From positions 29,353-48,359 of the forward strand of contig DHYU01000057.1 in assembly GCA_002415485.1 (NCBI GenBank): a stretch of DNA of 19,007 bases, read 5' to 3'. The notes under the pieces were generated by a model. It was not told the origin of the DNA, ran no database searches, and saw nothing but the letters and a program-made list of their open reading frames with translations. The position numbers and the translations under genes are program-made. The stretch is from Proteobacteria bacterium UBA5122 (GTDB lineage Bacteria > Pseudomonadota > Gammaproteobacteria > Tenderiales > Tenderiaceae). Of this stretch, positions 8,086-13,781 are shown piece by piece; within the stretch, counting starts at the first letter, position 1, and every line of letters starts with the position of its first letter.

Positions 8086-8094
8086 TGTTATATT
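8086..8094 (+). promoter_or_regulatory. Probable extended -10 promoter of the recombinase-like gene
   Basis: TGTTATATT fits an extended -10 (TG-n-TATATT, 5 of 6 to TATAAT). Transcription would start near 8101, about 5 bases before the ATG, giving a nearly leaderless mRNA; no Shine-Dalgarno sequence is seen. The -35 region falls inside the upstream dyad. Confidence 0.4.
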
Positions 8095-8105
8095 TTTAAA
8101 ATCGC

Positions 8106-8444
8106 ATGAATAGTAAACAAGAACTAGAAATTTATATTAATGAGCACCTTTCCAGGAGGAATTATTCTGAAAGGACCAAAGATATGTATAGCTATTGGAT
8201 TTTAAAATTAGCTGATTATTATGGAAAGTACTCTGCTAGTGATTTTGAAGATAAAGACATTTCAGATTTTATTAAGCATTTAGAAGACAGGCAGGGATTA
8301 TCCGCAAGCACAATCAAGCAGGCGGCAAACTCTCTACATTTCTACTTCAACACCCTATCTAAAAAAATATTGAAATTAAAACTTACCGAGGGAAGCAGGT
8401 TAGAAGAGAGCAAATATATGTACCAAACCAAAAGGAAGTGTTAG
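8106..8444 (+). CDS. Tyrosine-recombinase N-terminal (core-binding) part of a split gene
   Basis: 112 residues; residues about 5-88 resemble the SAM-like core-binding domain of tyrosine recombinases, in the style of integron integrases (NYSERTKDMYSYWILKLADYYG, then STIKQAANSLHFYFNTL). After the A7 run at 8361-8367 the frame yields a non-family tail ending at TAG 8442. In the -1 frame, which opens immediately after a TAA at 8360-8362, the sequence continues as KTYRGKQVRREQIYVPNQKEVLAIID, a natural linker into the catalytic-type domain encoded at 8438-9373. One extra A in the run would restore a single protein of about 422 residues. So this is either a genuine frameshift mutation, a sequencing error, or a gene expressed through slippage. 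Strongly AT-rich compared with flanking genes. Confidence 0.65.
   Translation: MNSKQELEIYINEHLSRRNYSERTKDMYSYWILKLADYYGKYSASDFEDKDISDFIKHLEDRQGLSASTIKQAANSLHFYFNTLSKKILKLKLTEGSRLEESKYMYQTKRKC
8361..8367 (+). other. A7 run at the reading-frame junction
   Basis: Seven consecutive A at the only region where frame must change (between the TAA at 8360-8362 of the downstream frame and the TAG at 8442-8444 of the upstream frame). Adding one A gives continuous recombinase-like homology. Confidence 0.7.
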
Positions 8445-9373
8445 CTATTATAGATGCCATTCCCTCTCCCATTACAAAACTTGCAGTTACGCTTATTTAT
8501 TCGACCGGTTTGGATTTAGAGGAAGCAATCAATCTAAAAATTACAGATATTGATTTTGAGAACTCTACACTAAGGGTCCCTTTGAAAAAAAATAAAGGAG
8601 ACCGCTATGCGGTCTTGGCTAACTATGTCAAGCCAGGGTTATATGCTCATATTAGAAATAGAAATCTAAAGAAATTTATCTTTGAATCTAGCAATGGAAA
8701 AAATATCAGCACATCAACTATTCAAAAGGCTGTAAGAAACGGGGTAAAACTGAACAATCTTAATAAAGATATATCTGTTAAATCCTTGAAATATTCATAC
8801 GTAAAACACCTGGAAACCCTAGGGGTAGATTTGCTGAGCATATTAAATGAATTAGGCCTTTCTCCCAGGTCATCGTACGAATACTATGCCACCCTGGGTC
8901 AAACGCCGAGCAAAGTTACTATTAGCCCAATTGACAGACGAGTTTCTGAGCCCCTAGCAAAAGACGCCTTAGCAAAGGTTGAATATGTGGCAGAAAAACG
9001 AATAAGCGAAATAATGAGTTTAGAGTCACAGAAATACGATCTTACGAAATTAATAGCTCTACTAAGAGAAATAAATATTGCCTATAGAAATCAAATGTAT
9101 TTATCGATCGCAATGCTTGCCAGGTCTGTAATAGATCATGTGCCACCTATTTTTGGTTATACAAAATTCAATGAAGTGGAAAACAACTACAATGGAACAA
9201 CATCATTTAAAAAATCCATGCAGCATTTAAACAAATCACTTAGAAATATAGCCGACTCTCATTTGCACACTACAATTAGAAGATCCGAGGTATTACCAAA
9301 TTTTATTCAAGTAGACTTTAGGTCAGATATCGATGTACTTCTATCTGAAGTTGTGAGAGTAATCAAAACATAA
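8438..9373 (+). CDS. Degenerate tyrosine-recombinase domain fused to a HEPN-like C-terminal domain
   Basis: 311 residues from a GTG at 8438 (probably not a true start; homology reads back to about 8363). Residues 1-155 follow the tyrosine-recombinase catalytic fold: LIYSTGLDLEEAINLKITDIDF, LRVPLKKNKGDRY, VKSLKYSYVKHLETLG, SSYEYYATLG. The catalytic residues are missing: box I Arg is Asp25, and the H-x-x-R-H of box II reads K-S-L-K-Y (115-119). Tyr147/149/150 could be the nucleophile position. Residues about 180-311 form a separate helical domain with VIDHVPPIFG (231-240) and LRNIADSHLH (268-277); RNIADSH is an RN-x4-H motif as in HEPN RNases. I recall similar C-terminal domains in diverse uncharacterised proteins but cannot name the family. 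Likely a DNA-binding protein with an effector domain; a toxin or defence role is inference. Confidence 0.65.
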   Translation: MLAIIDAIPSPITKLAVTLIYSTGLDLEEAINLKITDIDFENSTLRVPLKKNKGDRYAVLANYVKPGLYAHIRNRNLKKFIFESSNGKNISTSTIQKAVRNGVKLNNLNKDISVKSLKYSYVKHLETLGVDLLSILNELGLSPRSSYEYYATLGQTPSKVTISPIDRRVSEPLAKDALAKVEYVAEKRISEIMSLESQKYDLTKLIALLREINIAYRNQMYLSIAMLARSVIDHVPPIFGYTKFNEVENNYNGTTSFKKSMQHLNKSLRNIADSHLHTTIRRSEVLPNFIQVDFRSDIDVLLSEVVRVIKT

Positions 9374-9626
9374 CAACGGCGGTTAATTTTAGGAGCACAA
9401 CAGTCACAAAAGGTTCAGGTCTTGCCTTTTGCTTTTCCGAGCACACACAACAGGGTCAGGTCTTGCCTTTTGCTTTTCCGAAAAAAGCAGGTCCATCGGA
9501 CGCAATAACCAACGGGCATTGCGCTGAATACCTGTTAAATATTAATCAATGCAATGCACGTTCATTTATTGCATCCTACATTTATTCCGCCGTACGGCCG
9601 TGATCAAAAAAACCATGGGAGAAAAC
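9374..9626. other. Intergenic stretch with repeats between the fusion gene and the VOC gene
   Basis: No convincing gene. It holds the 26-bp direct repeats at 9415-9481 and, after them, AT-rich sequence with GCAAT/ATTGC inverted elements (about 9503-9522). The VOC gene ribosome binding site lies at its right end. Confidence 0.5.
9415..9481. repeat. Two identical 26-bp direct repeats, 41-bp period
   Basis: Copies at 9415-9440 and 9456-9481 are identical over 26 bases, from TCAGGTCTTGCC to GCTTTTCCGA, and each is preceded by a GAGCACA...ACAG-like segment. From memory, the string GGTCAGGTCTTGC (or its complement GCAAGACCTGACC) recurs near REP-associated and other small mobile elements in proteobacteria; this cannot be checked here. 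The repeats mark the right flank of the AT-rich gene. Confidence 0.85.
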
Positions 9627-9989
9627 ATGCCAAGTTCAAACATTAATAGCGTGATAGCAGTCCTGCCGGTGAAGGACCAAGACACCGCTGTCGGGTGGTA
9701 CAAAAAGCTGCTTGGACGGGATGCGGACATCGTACCGATAGAGGGTGTGGCTGAGTGGCAGCTTGCCGAAAGTGCTTGGATTCAAGTGACTACCGACCCG
9801 GAGCGGGCAGGCAGCGCAACGGTTATCATTGGCGTGAATGACATAGACTCTCAGTGTGCACTTTGCGCGGTAGCCAATGTGCCACATGGCGAAGTGATAG
9901 AGTACCCGGAGATTATCAAAATGATTGAAGTGTTCGACCCGGACGGCAACAAGATTGCATTTGTCCAAGACATTTCCAATATGGCCTAA
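9627..9989 (+). CDS. VOC/glyoxalase-fold protein
   Basis: 120 residues with the vicinal-oxygen-chelate pattern: VIAVLPVKDQDTAVGWYKKLLGRDADIV at the N-terminus (beta-alpha with WYxxLLG), a central WQLAESAWIQV strand, and VFDPDGNKIAFVQD near the end, the usual D-P-D-G-N closing motif. Start chosen at the ATG at 9627 because GGGAG lies 5 bases upstream; the frame runs further upstream to 9549 without a site. Members bind metals, antibiotics or small thiol adducts; the substrate is unknown. Such small VOC genes are frequent accessory cargo. It lies between repeats and a gene remnant, in the accessory region, but its composition is closer to the GC-rich host than the preceding gene. Confidence 0.8.
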   Translation: MPSSNINSVIAVLPVKDQDTAVGWYKKLLGRDADIVPIEGVAEWQLAESAWIQVTTDPERAGSATVIIGVNDIDSQCALCAVANVPHGEVIEYPEIIKMIEVFDPDGNKIAFVQDISNMA

Positions 9990-10003
9990 TCATTAAAAGG
10001 GCA

Positions 10004-10181
10004 ATGACCTACAATGGCCCCGATGCGCAGACACTGTTACTCAAACAACTGCTGGCGACTGAGTTCAACATGTTTCATGGCATGGGGGTCAGCGACACCC
10101 CGCTGATGTCGGTGATTGGGCCGCGATCAACTCTTGTTGATGAAGGATCTATTAGACGGCATCAATAACATGGGGCACTAA
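10004..10181 (+). pseudogene. Remnant of an unrecognised gene
   Basis: An open frame starts at ATG 10004 (AAAAGG just upstream), reads MTYNGPDAQTLLLKQLLATE and on through FHGMGVSDTPLMSVIGPRST, and stops at 10168. Near 10133 a shift to another frame gives LLMKDLLDGINNMGH and a stop at 10179-10181, which looks more natural than the in-frame end. This suggests the 3' end of a decayed gene, with its 5' part lost on the side of the VOC gene. I do not recognise the family. It may instead be a short unrelated ORF. Confidence 0.35.
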
Positions 10182-10196
10182 GGCCTAATACTAATT

Positions 10197-10228
10197 GGGC
10201 AGAGAGGATAGGATCAGCCTCTCTGCCC
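10197..10228. terminator. Strong hairpin after the DUF4399-like gene
   Basis: Perfect 11-bp stem (10197-10207 with 10218-10228, GGGCAGAGAGG/CCTCTCTGCCC) and a 10-base loop. It sits 22 bases beyond the stop of the minus-strand gene and after the remnant on the plus strand. No clear U-tract in either direction. Confidence 0.55.
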
Positions 10229-10250
10229 TCAACAGCCATCGAACAACGCG

Positions 10251-10676
10251 CTACTTCACCGTGATCGTGATTGCATCCGACACCATGTGTTCACCGACCG
10301 GCACGTGGTCCTTATCACCAAACACCAACTGCAATGTATGCGTACCCGGCGCCAGTTCTACGGTGGTTTCCGTCTGGCCTTTACCAAAATGACGATGATG
10401 TTCATCGCTGGGGATCGCCTGATCCATCACCGGCAGGCTTTGTGCGTTGACCAACAAGTGGTGATGCCCGGTGCCCGGCTTATCGACACCGGCCGGTGCT
10501 ACGCCCATACCCTTCAAGCCAAACACTACTGTCACCGGACTGGACACCACCGCGCCATTGCTCGGCGAAATAATGTACACCCCGGCATCATGTTGATGCG
10601 CAGGCTCTGCGTGCACCGGCATCGATAACAATGAAGTCGCTGCGAGCATAATCGCAGTACGTGTATTCAAAAACAT
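10251..10676 (-). CDS. DUF4399-like exported protein
   Basis: 141-residue exported protein. Signal peptide MFLNTRTAIMLAATSLLSMPVHA, mature part starting EPAHQHDAG. The body reads YIISPSNGAVVSSPVTVVFGLKGMGVAPAG, GTGHHHLLVN, HHRHFGKGQTETTVELAPGTHTLQLVFGD and a final DAITITVK; this set (the GxGHHHL and PGxHTLQLxxGD motifs) matches my memory of the DUF4399 family. It looks like an immunoglobulin-like beta-sandwich rich in His, suggesting metal binding, though the function is not known. Start chosen at 10676 (GGAG 6 bases upstream of the ATG). Divergent from glgC across a 291-base region that holds regulatory dyads. Confidence 0.8.
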   Translation of the reverse strand: MFLNTRTAIMLAATSLLSMPVHAEPAHQHDAGVYIISPSNGAVVSSPVTVVFGLKGMGVAPAGVDKPGTGHHHLLVNAQSLPVMDQAIPSDEHHRHFGKGQTETTVELAPGTHTLQLVFGDKDHVPVGEHMVSDAITITVK

Positions 10677-10764
10677 CCTGTTCTCCTTATCTTTCCATAC
10701 CAATCCATCAACTTAACCGACCCACTATTGAGTGGTTAATCGCAAAAACGGCAATTCCTGCGCG

Positions 10765-10847
10765 AACACCATATTGGTGCACCTGCAGATACATTGAACT
10801 ATATTTTTGTGCACCATAAATGTGCGCACTTTATGTGTGCGCACACA
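10765..10847 (+). promoter_or_regulatory. Cluster of NtrC-type dyads (candidate enhancers of glgC)
   Basis: Three overlapping or nearby dyads. AACAC-N7-GTGCA at 10765-10781 and TGCAC-N7-GTGCG at 10810-10826 match the NtrC consensus TGCAC-N7-GTGCA at 8 and 9 of 10 positions. A perfect inverted repeat TGCGCAC-N7-GTGCGCA lies at 10823-10843, overlapping the 14-bp palindrome TGTGTGCGCACACA at 10834-10847. Centres lie about 90-150 bases upstream of the predicted sigma-54 start, as for enhancer sites at glnA. Another regulator that recognises GTGCGCAC is possible. Confidence 0.55.
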
Positions 10848-10898
10848 AGCAGCCCATGCACCATTGCTAAGCTCATGATTTATGATCCCGCACTGCCA

Positions 10899-10914
10899 TG
10901 GTACAGCAATTGCA
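10899..10914 (+). promoter_or_regulatory. Candidate sigma-54 promoter of glgC
   Basis: TGGTACAGCAATTGCA has the invariant GG (10900-10901) and GC (10912-10913) exactly 10 bases apart, with TTGCA at the -12 side as in TGGCAC-N5-TTGCA. Start of transcription near 10925, giving a 43-base leader to glgC with AGGAG at 10953-10957. A TATAGT at 10915-10920 could serve sigma-70 instead, but I see no matching -35. Confidence 0.55.
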
Positions 10915-10967
10915 CTATAGTTCGACAAGCCCCAACGCAACTCACTTTTAACAGGAGTAAAATATTT

Positions 10968-12191
10968 ATGTTTGCCAATGCAGTTGCTGTCATCCTGGCT
11001 GGCGGCGTGGGTTCACGCCTACAACCACTCACCACCGAGCGCGCCAAACCCGCCGTGCCATTTGGTGGCAAATACCGCATTATCGATTTTGTACTGAACA
11101 ACTGCCTGCATTCCGGCCTGCGCCGAGTGTTGGTGCTGACACAATACAAGTCACATTCATTGCAAAAACATATCCGCGACGGCTGGTCGATCTTCAATCC
11201 AGAACTGGGTGAATACATCACCGTAGTCCCGCCGCAGATGCGCACCGGCGAGCGCTGGTACTCCGGCACTGCCGATGCGATTTATCAGAACCTGTATTTG
11301 CTGCAACGCAGCGGCGCACAACACGTGGTGATCTTGCCCGGCGATCACATCTATCGCATGGACTATGCGCCGATGATGGCCTTTCACCAACAACAGGATG
11401 CCGACCTCACGGTTGCCTGCATGGATGTCGACCTGGAGTCCGCCAAACAGTTTGGCATCATGAGCCTCGACCACGAACAACGCATCGAGGCGTTCACGGA
11501 AAAACCCAGCCAACCGACGCCCATGCCTGGCAGTCAGGATCGTGCCTTGGCATCGATGGGGGTGTATATCTTTAAACTCGAACGTCTATTGCAGATACTG
11601 GCCGACGACCACAGCCAATCCAGTTCCAGTCATGACTTCGGCAAAGACATCATCCCGGCCATGATTCGCAGCGACCGCGTCTACGGCTATCGCTTCGGCG
11701 GCAGCAGCGGCCGCGTCACTCCCGACAACTACTGGCGGGATGTCGGCACCATCGATGCCTATTACCAAGCCAACATGGACCTACTGGCACAAGTGCCGCC
11801 GATGAACCTGTATCAAAATGACTGGCATGTGCGCACCTATTCCGGCCAATACCCACCGGCACGCACCGTACCCGGTCAAAGCGGCGCCGAGGGCATCGCC
11901 ATCAACTCGATCATCTCCAGCGGCACCGTGCTTGCAGGCGCCAGCGCACAGCGTTCGATCCTGTTTAACAACGTCTTTGTCGATGACGAATCCATGATCT
12001 ACGACTCGGTCATCTTTGAAGGCGTCCGCATCGGTAAACGCTGCCAGCTCAACCGCTGCATCATCGACAAACATGTCGTCGTGCCGGACAACACGCAGAT
12101 CGGCGTCAACACAGAACACGACCGGGCACGCTTTACGGTATCGGAGAGCGGCGTCATCGTTGTGCCAAAGGGGTATGCCTTCAGCAACTGA
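10968..12191 (+). CDS. glgC: Glucose-1-phosphate adenylyltransferase (ADP-glucose pyrophosphorylase)
   Basis: Makes ADP-glucose from ATP and glucose-1-phosphate, the committed step of bacterial glycogen synthesis. N-terminal nucleotidyltransferase domain: VILAGGVGSRLQPLTTERAKPAVPFGGKYRIIDF (residues about 7-40), WYSGTADAIYQNL, ILPGDHIYRMDY, FxEKP-type EAFTEKP, YWRDVGTIDAYY. C-terminal left-handed beta-helix with hexapeptide-like repeats and the AQRSILFNNVFV, RIGKRCQLNRCIIDK stretch. 407 residues, a little under the E. coli enzyme (431). Start chosen at 10968 because AGGAG lies 10 bases upstream and MFANAVAVILAGG matches the family; the frame extends upstream to 10794 through the promoter. No other glycogen gene in the window. 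Confidence 0.96.
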   Translation: MFANAVAVILAGGVGSRLQPLTTERAKPAVPFGGKYRIIDFVLNNCLHSGLRRVLVLTQYKSHSLQKHIRDGWSIFNPELGEYITVVPPQMRTGERWYSGTADAIYQNLYLLQRSGAQHVVILPGDHIYRMDYAPMMAFHQQQDADLTVACMDVDLESAKQFGIMSLDHEQRIEAFTEKPSQPTPMPGSQDRALASMGVYIFKLERLLQILADDHSQSSSSHDFGKDIIPAMIRSDRVYGYRFGGSSGRVTPDNYWRDVGTIDAYYQANMDLLAQVPPMNLYQNDWHVRTYSGQYPPARTVPGQSGAEGIAINSIISSGTVLAGASAQRSILFNNVFVDDESMIYDSVIFEGVRIGKRCQLNRCIIDKHVVVPDNTQIGVNTEHDRARFTVSESGVIVVPKGYAFSN

Positions 12192-12196
12192 CAACA

Positions 12197-12751
12197 TCAA
12201 AGCAAATCGAGGATCTTGCGTTCCAGTTGGCCGCCTTCCGGTTTGGCGCGGCTGGGAAAACTGGCCACTAACCGCCCCTGGCGATCGAGCAGATATTTGT
12301 GGAAGTTCCACTGCGGATATTCACCCGCCGCGGCGGCCAATGCCCGGAAGAACGGATCTGACGTCCCTTGCGCCACCTCGGTTTTGGCAAACATCGGGAA
12401 TTTCACGCCATAGGTCAGCTTGCAGAACTCGGCAATCTGCGCCTCGCTGCCCGGTTCCTGGCCAGCAAAATCATTGGATGGAAACCCGAGCACGACCAAA
12501 CCACGCGCCTGATAGCGTCTGTACAGGGACTCCAGCCCCTCATACTGCGGGGTATAACCGCATTTACTCGCCGTATTCACCACCAAAATCACCTTGCCCT
12601 GATAGGCCTGACACAGATCCACTTCGGCGCCCTTGCCGGCCAGCGGCGCACGCGAAAACTGCAACAGCTCCGGGCAATCCGCCATCACCACCGCCGACCA
12701 ACCCAGAGCCAACCACAGCCCGCCAAGCAAACTCAATATAATCCGCTTCAT
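12197..12751 (-). CDS. Exported glutathione peroxidase family protein (Cys type)
   Basis: 184-residue thiol peroxidase of the glutathione peroxidase family, reducing H2O2 or lipid hydroperoxides. Signal-like N-terminus (KRIILSLLGGLWLALGWSAVVMA, cleavage before Asp25) predicts a periplasmic location. Peroxidatic Cys64 in NTASKCGYTPQYEGLESLY, Gln98 in GFPSNDFAGQEPG, and Trp148-Asn149 in WNFHKYLLD complete the active-site set. Cys110 in EFCKLTYGVKFPMF is at the position of the resolving Cys in thioredoxin-dependent members, so thioredoxin-like proteins may be the real reductant. Start chosen at 12751 (GAGGG upstream). Ends 5 bases from convergent glgC; divergent from the MerR/photolyase pair. 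Confidence 0.92.
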   Translation of the reverse strand: MKRIILSLLGGLWLALGWSAVVMADCPELLQFSRAPLAGKGAEVDLCQAYQGKVILVVNTASKCGYTPQYEGLESLYRRYQARGLVVLGFPSNDFAGQEPGSEAQIAEFCKLTYGVKFPMFAKTEVAQGTSDPFFRALAAAAGEYPQWNFHKYLLDRQGRLVASFPSRAKPEGGQLERKILDLL

Positions 12752-12771
12752 GTCGTTACCCTCAATGAACT

Positions 12772-12815
12772 TGTACAAAACATGTACATCTAATATCGCA
12801 CGGAGTTGTTACAAC
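12772..12815. promoter_or_regulatory. TGTACA repeats and GTTGT-T-ACAAC dyad between gpx and the B12 regulator
   Basis: TGTACA occurs at 12772-12777 and 12783-12788 (11 bases apart, one helical turn), and GTTGTTACAAC forms a dyad at 12805-12815. TGTACA-type half-sites have been reported for LitR-family regulators, though as I recall with another spacing. Placement between the divergent promoters fits an operator for the regulator encoded next to it. Confidence 0.5.
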
Positions 12816-12841
12816 TTTATACGCAGCTTAATCAGGGTTAT

Positions 12842-13777
12842 ATGAAAAAGCACACATCAAGCTCAACACATCCCACCCACAACAACAGTGGACTCTTTCC
12901 GATACGCACCGTCTCGACCATCACCGGCGTTAATCCTGTCACTATTCGGGCCTGGGAACGTCGTTACGGCTTGATCAAACCTCAACGCAGCGACACCGGG
13001 CGCCGCCTCTACTGCCAGGCCGACATCGACCTGATCCAGCAAATACTCGGCCTGCTGCGGCGCGGCATTGCCATCGGCCAAGTCAAGAAACACTTGTACA
13101 ATATAGATACAAAAAGCACGCACAACACTGCCTGGCAACACTATCTGCAACGCATGCAGAACGCGGTATTGACCTTCGATACCCAAACGCTCGACGCCAC
13201 GTATAACGAGGCGTTGGCACTGTATCCGATCGACATGGTGACCGAGCAGCTGATCACCCCCCTGCTGCGCCAACTCGGTAGCCGCTGGGCCGCCAACGAG
13301 GGCAGTGTAGCGGAGGAACACTTCTTCGGCGCCTACCTGCGCAACAAACTGGGTGCCCGTTTCCATCACGAAGCCAGCCGCGCCCGCGGTCCCAAGCTGG
13401 TCGCCGCCTGCCTGCCCGGCGAGCTGCATGAGGCCGGGTTGCTTCTGGCCTGCCTGTCACTGATGAGCCATGACTACCGCATCATCCTGCTGGGGGCCAA
13501 CACACCACTGCATGAACTACAGGCGCCGGTCATGCTGGGTGGCGCTGCTGGCATCCTGCTGTCCGGCAGTATGGATCCCGCTGCCTCCGTGTGGCGCGAC
13601 CAACTGCCACAACTGGTCGCCGACTGCCGCGTGCCGGTCTTCGTCGGCGGCCATTGTGCGCTGCGCCACCATGACGCCATCAGCGAGGCAGGTGCGATTC
13701 CGCTGGCCAGCGAAAACGGCGACCTGGGCCAGGCGGCCGCCCGCATCAACACGGTCATCCAGCAGTGGGGAGGATAA
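12842..13777 (+). CDS. B12-dependent light-sensing MerR-family repressor (CarH/LitR type)
   Basis: 311-residue regulator. N-terminal MerR winged helix (residues about 19-87: IRTVSTITGVNPVTIRAWERRYGLIKPQRSDTGRRLY). Residues about 100-175 form the four-helix cap and 184-311 the cobalamin-binding Rossmann domain. The light-sensor signature W-x9-E-H is exact (Trp149, Glu159, His160), and E-L-H-x-x-G at 194-199 places His196 as lower axial ligand of adenosylcobalamin. In characterised CarH/LitR proteins, light breaks the Co-C bond, the tetramer falls apart and repression lifts. The photolyase gene starts 4 bases downstream, making a light-induced repair operon. Start at 12842 (AGGG upstream) rather than 12806. 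Ligand use is inferred from motifs. Confidence 0.9.
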   Translation: MKKHTSSSTHPTHNNSGLFPIRTVSTITGVNPVTIRAWERRYGLIKPQRSDTGRRLYCQADIDLIQQILGLLRRGIAIGQVKKHLYNIDTKSTHNTAWQHYLQRMQNAVLTFDTQTLDATYNEALALYPIDMVTEQLITPLLRQLGSRWAANEGSVAEEHFFGAYLRNKLGARFHHEASRARGPKLVAACLPGELHEAGLLLACLSLMSHDYRIILLGANTPLHELQAPVMLGGAAGILLSGSMDPAASVWRDQLPQLVADCRVPVFVGGHCALRHHDAISEAGAIPLASENGDLGQAAARINTVIQQWGG

Positions 13778-13781
13778 CGCC

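Noticed and set aside
8361..8367. Canonical -1 programmed frameshift heptamer (A AAA AAA)
   Set aside because: The zero-frame phase is TCT AAA AAA A, so P-site re-pairing would be with TAA; the classic X-XXY-YYZ phase is not met. Plain slippage or mutation is more likely.
8106..9373. Active phage or island integrase
   Set aside because: Arg and both box II His/Arg positions are replaced, and an extra C-terminal domain is present, so active recombination is unlikely.
8080..9550. Integron gene cassette with attC sites (GTTAAAT near 9533, TAACAACGG after the stop at 9371)
   Set aside because: GTTAAAT fits GTTRRRY, but no matching RYYYAAC partner with the right inner boxes is found, and TAACAA after a stop is weak evidence alone.
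10794..10967. 58-residue N-terminal extension of GlgC
   Set aside because: It would be translated through the promoter dyads, has no family match, and AGGAG supports the ATG at 10968.
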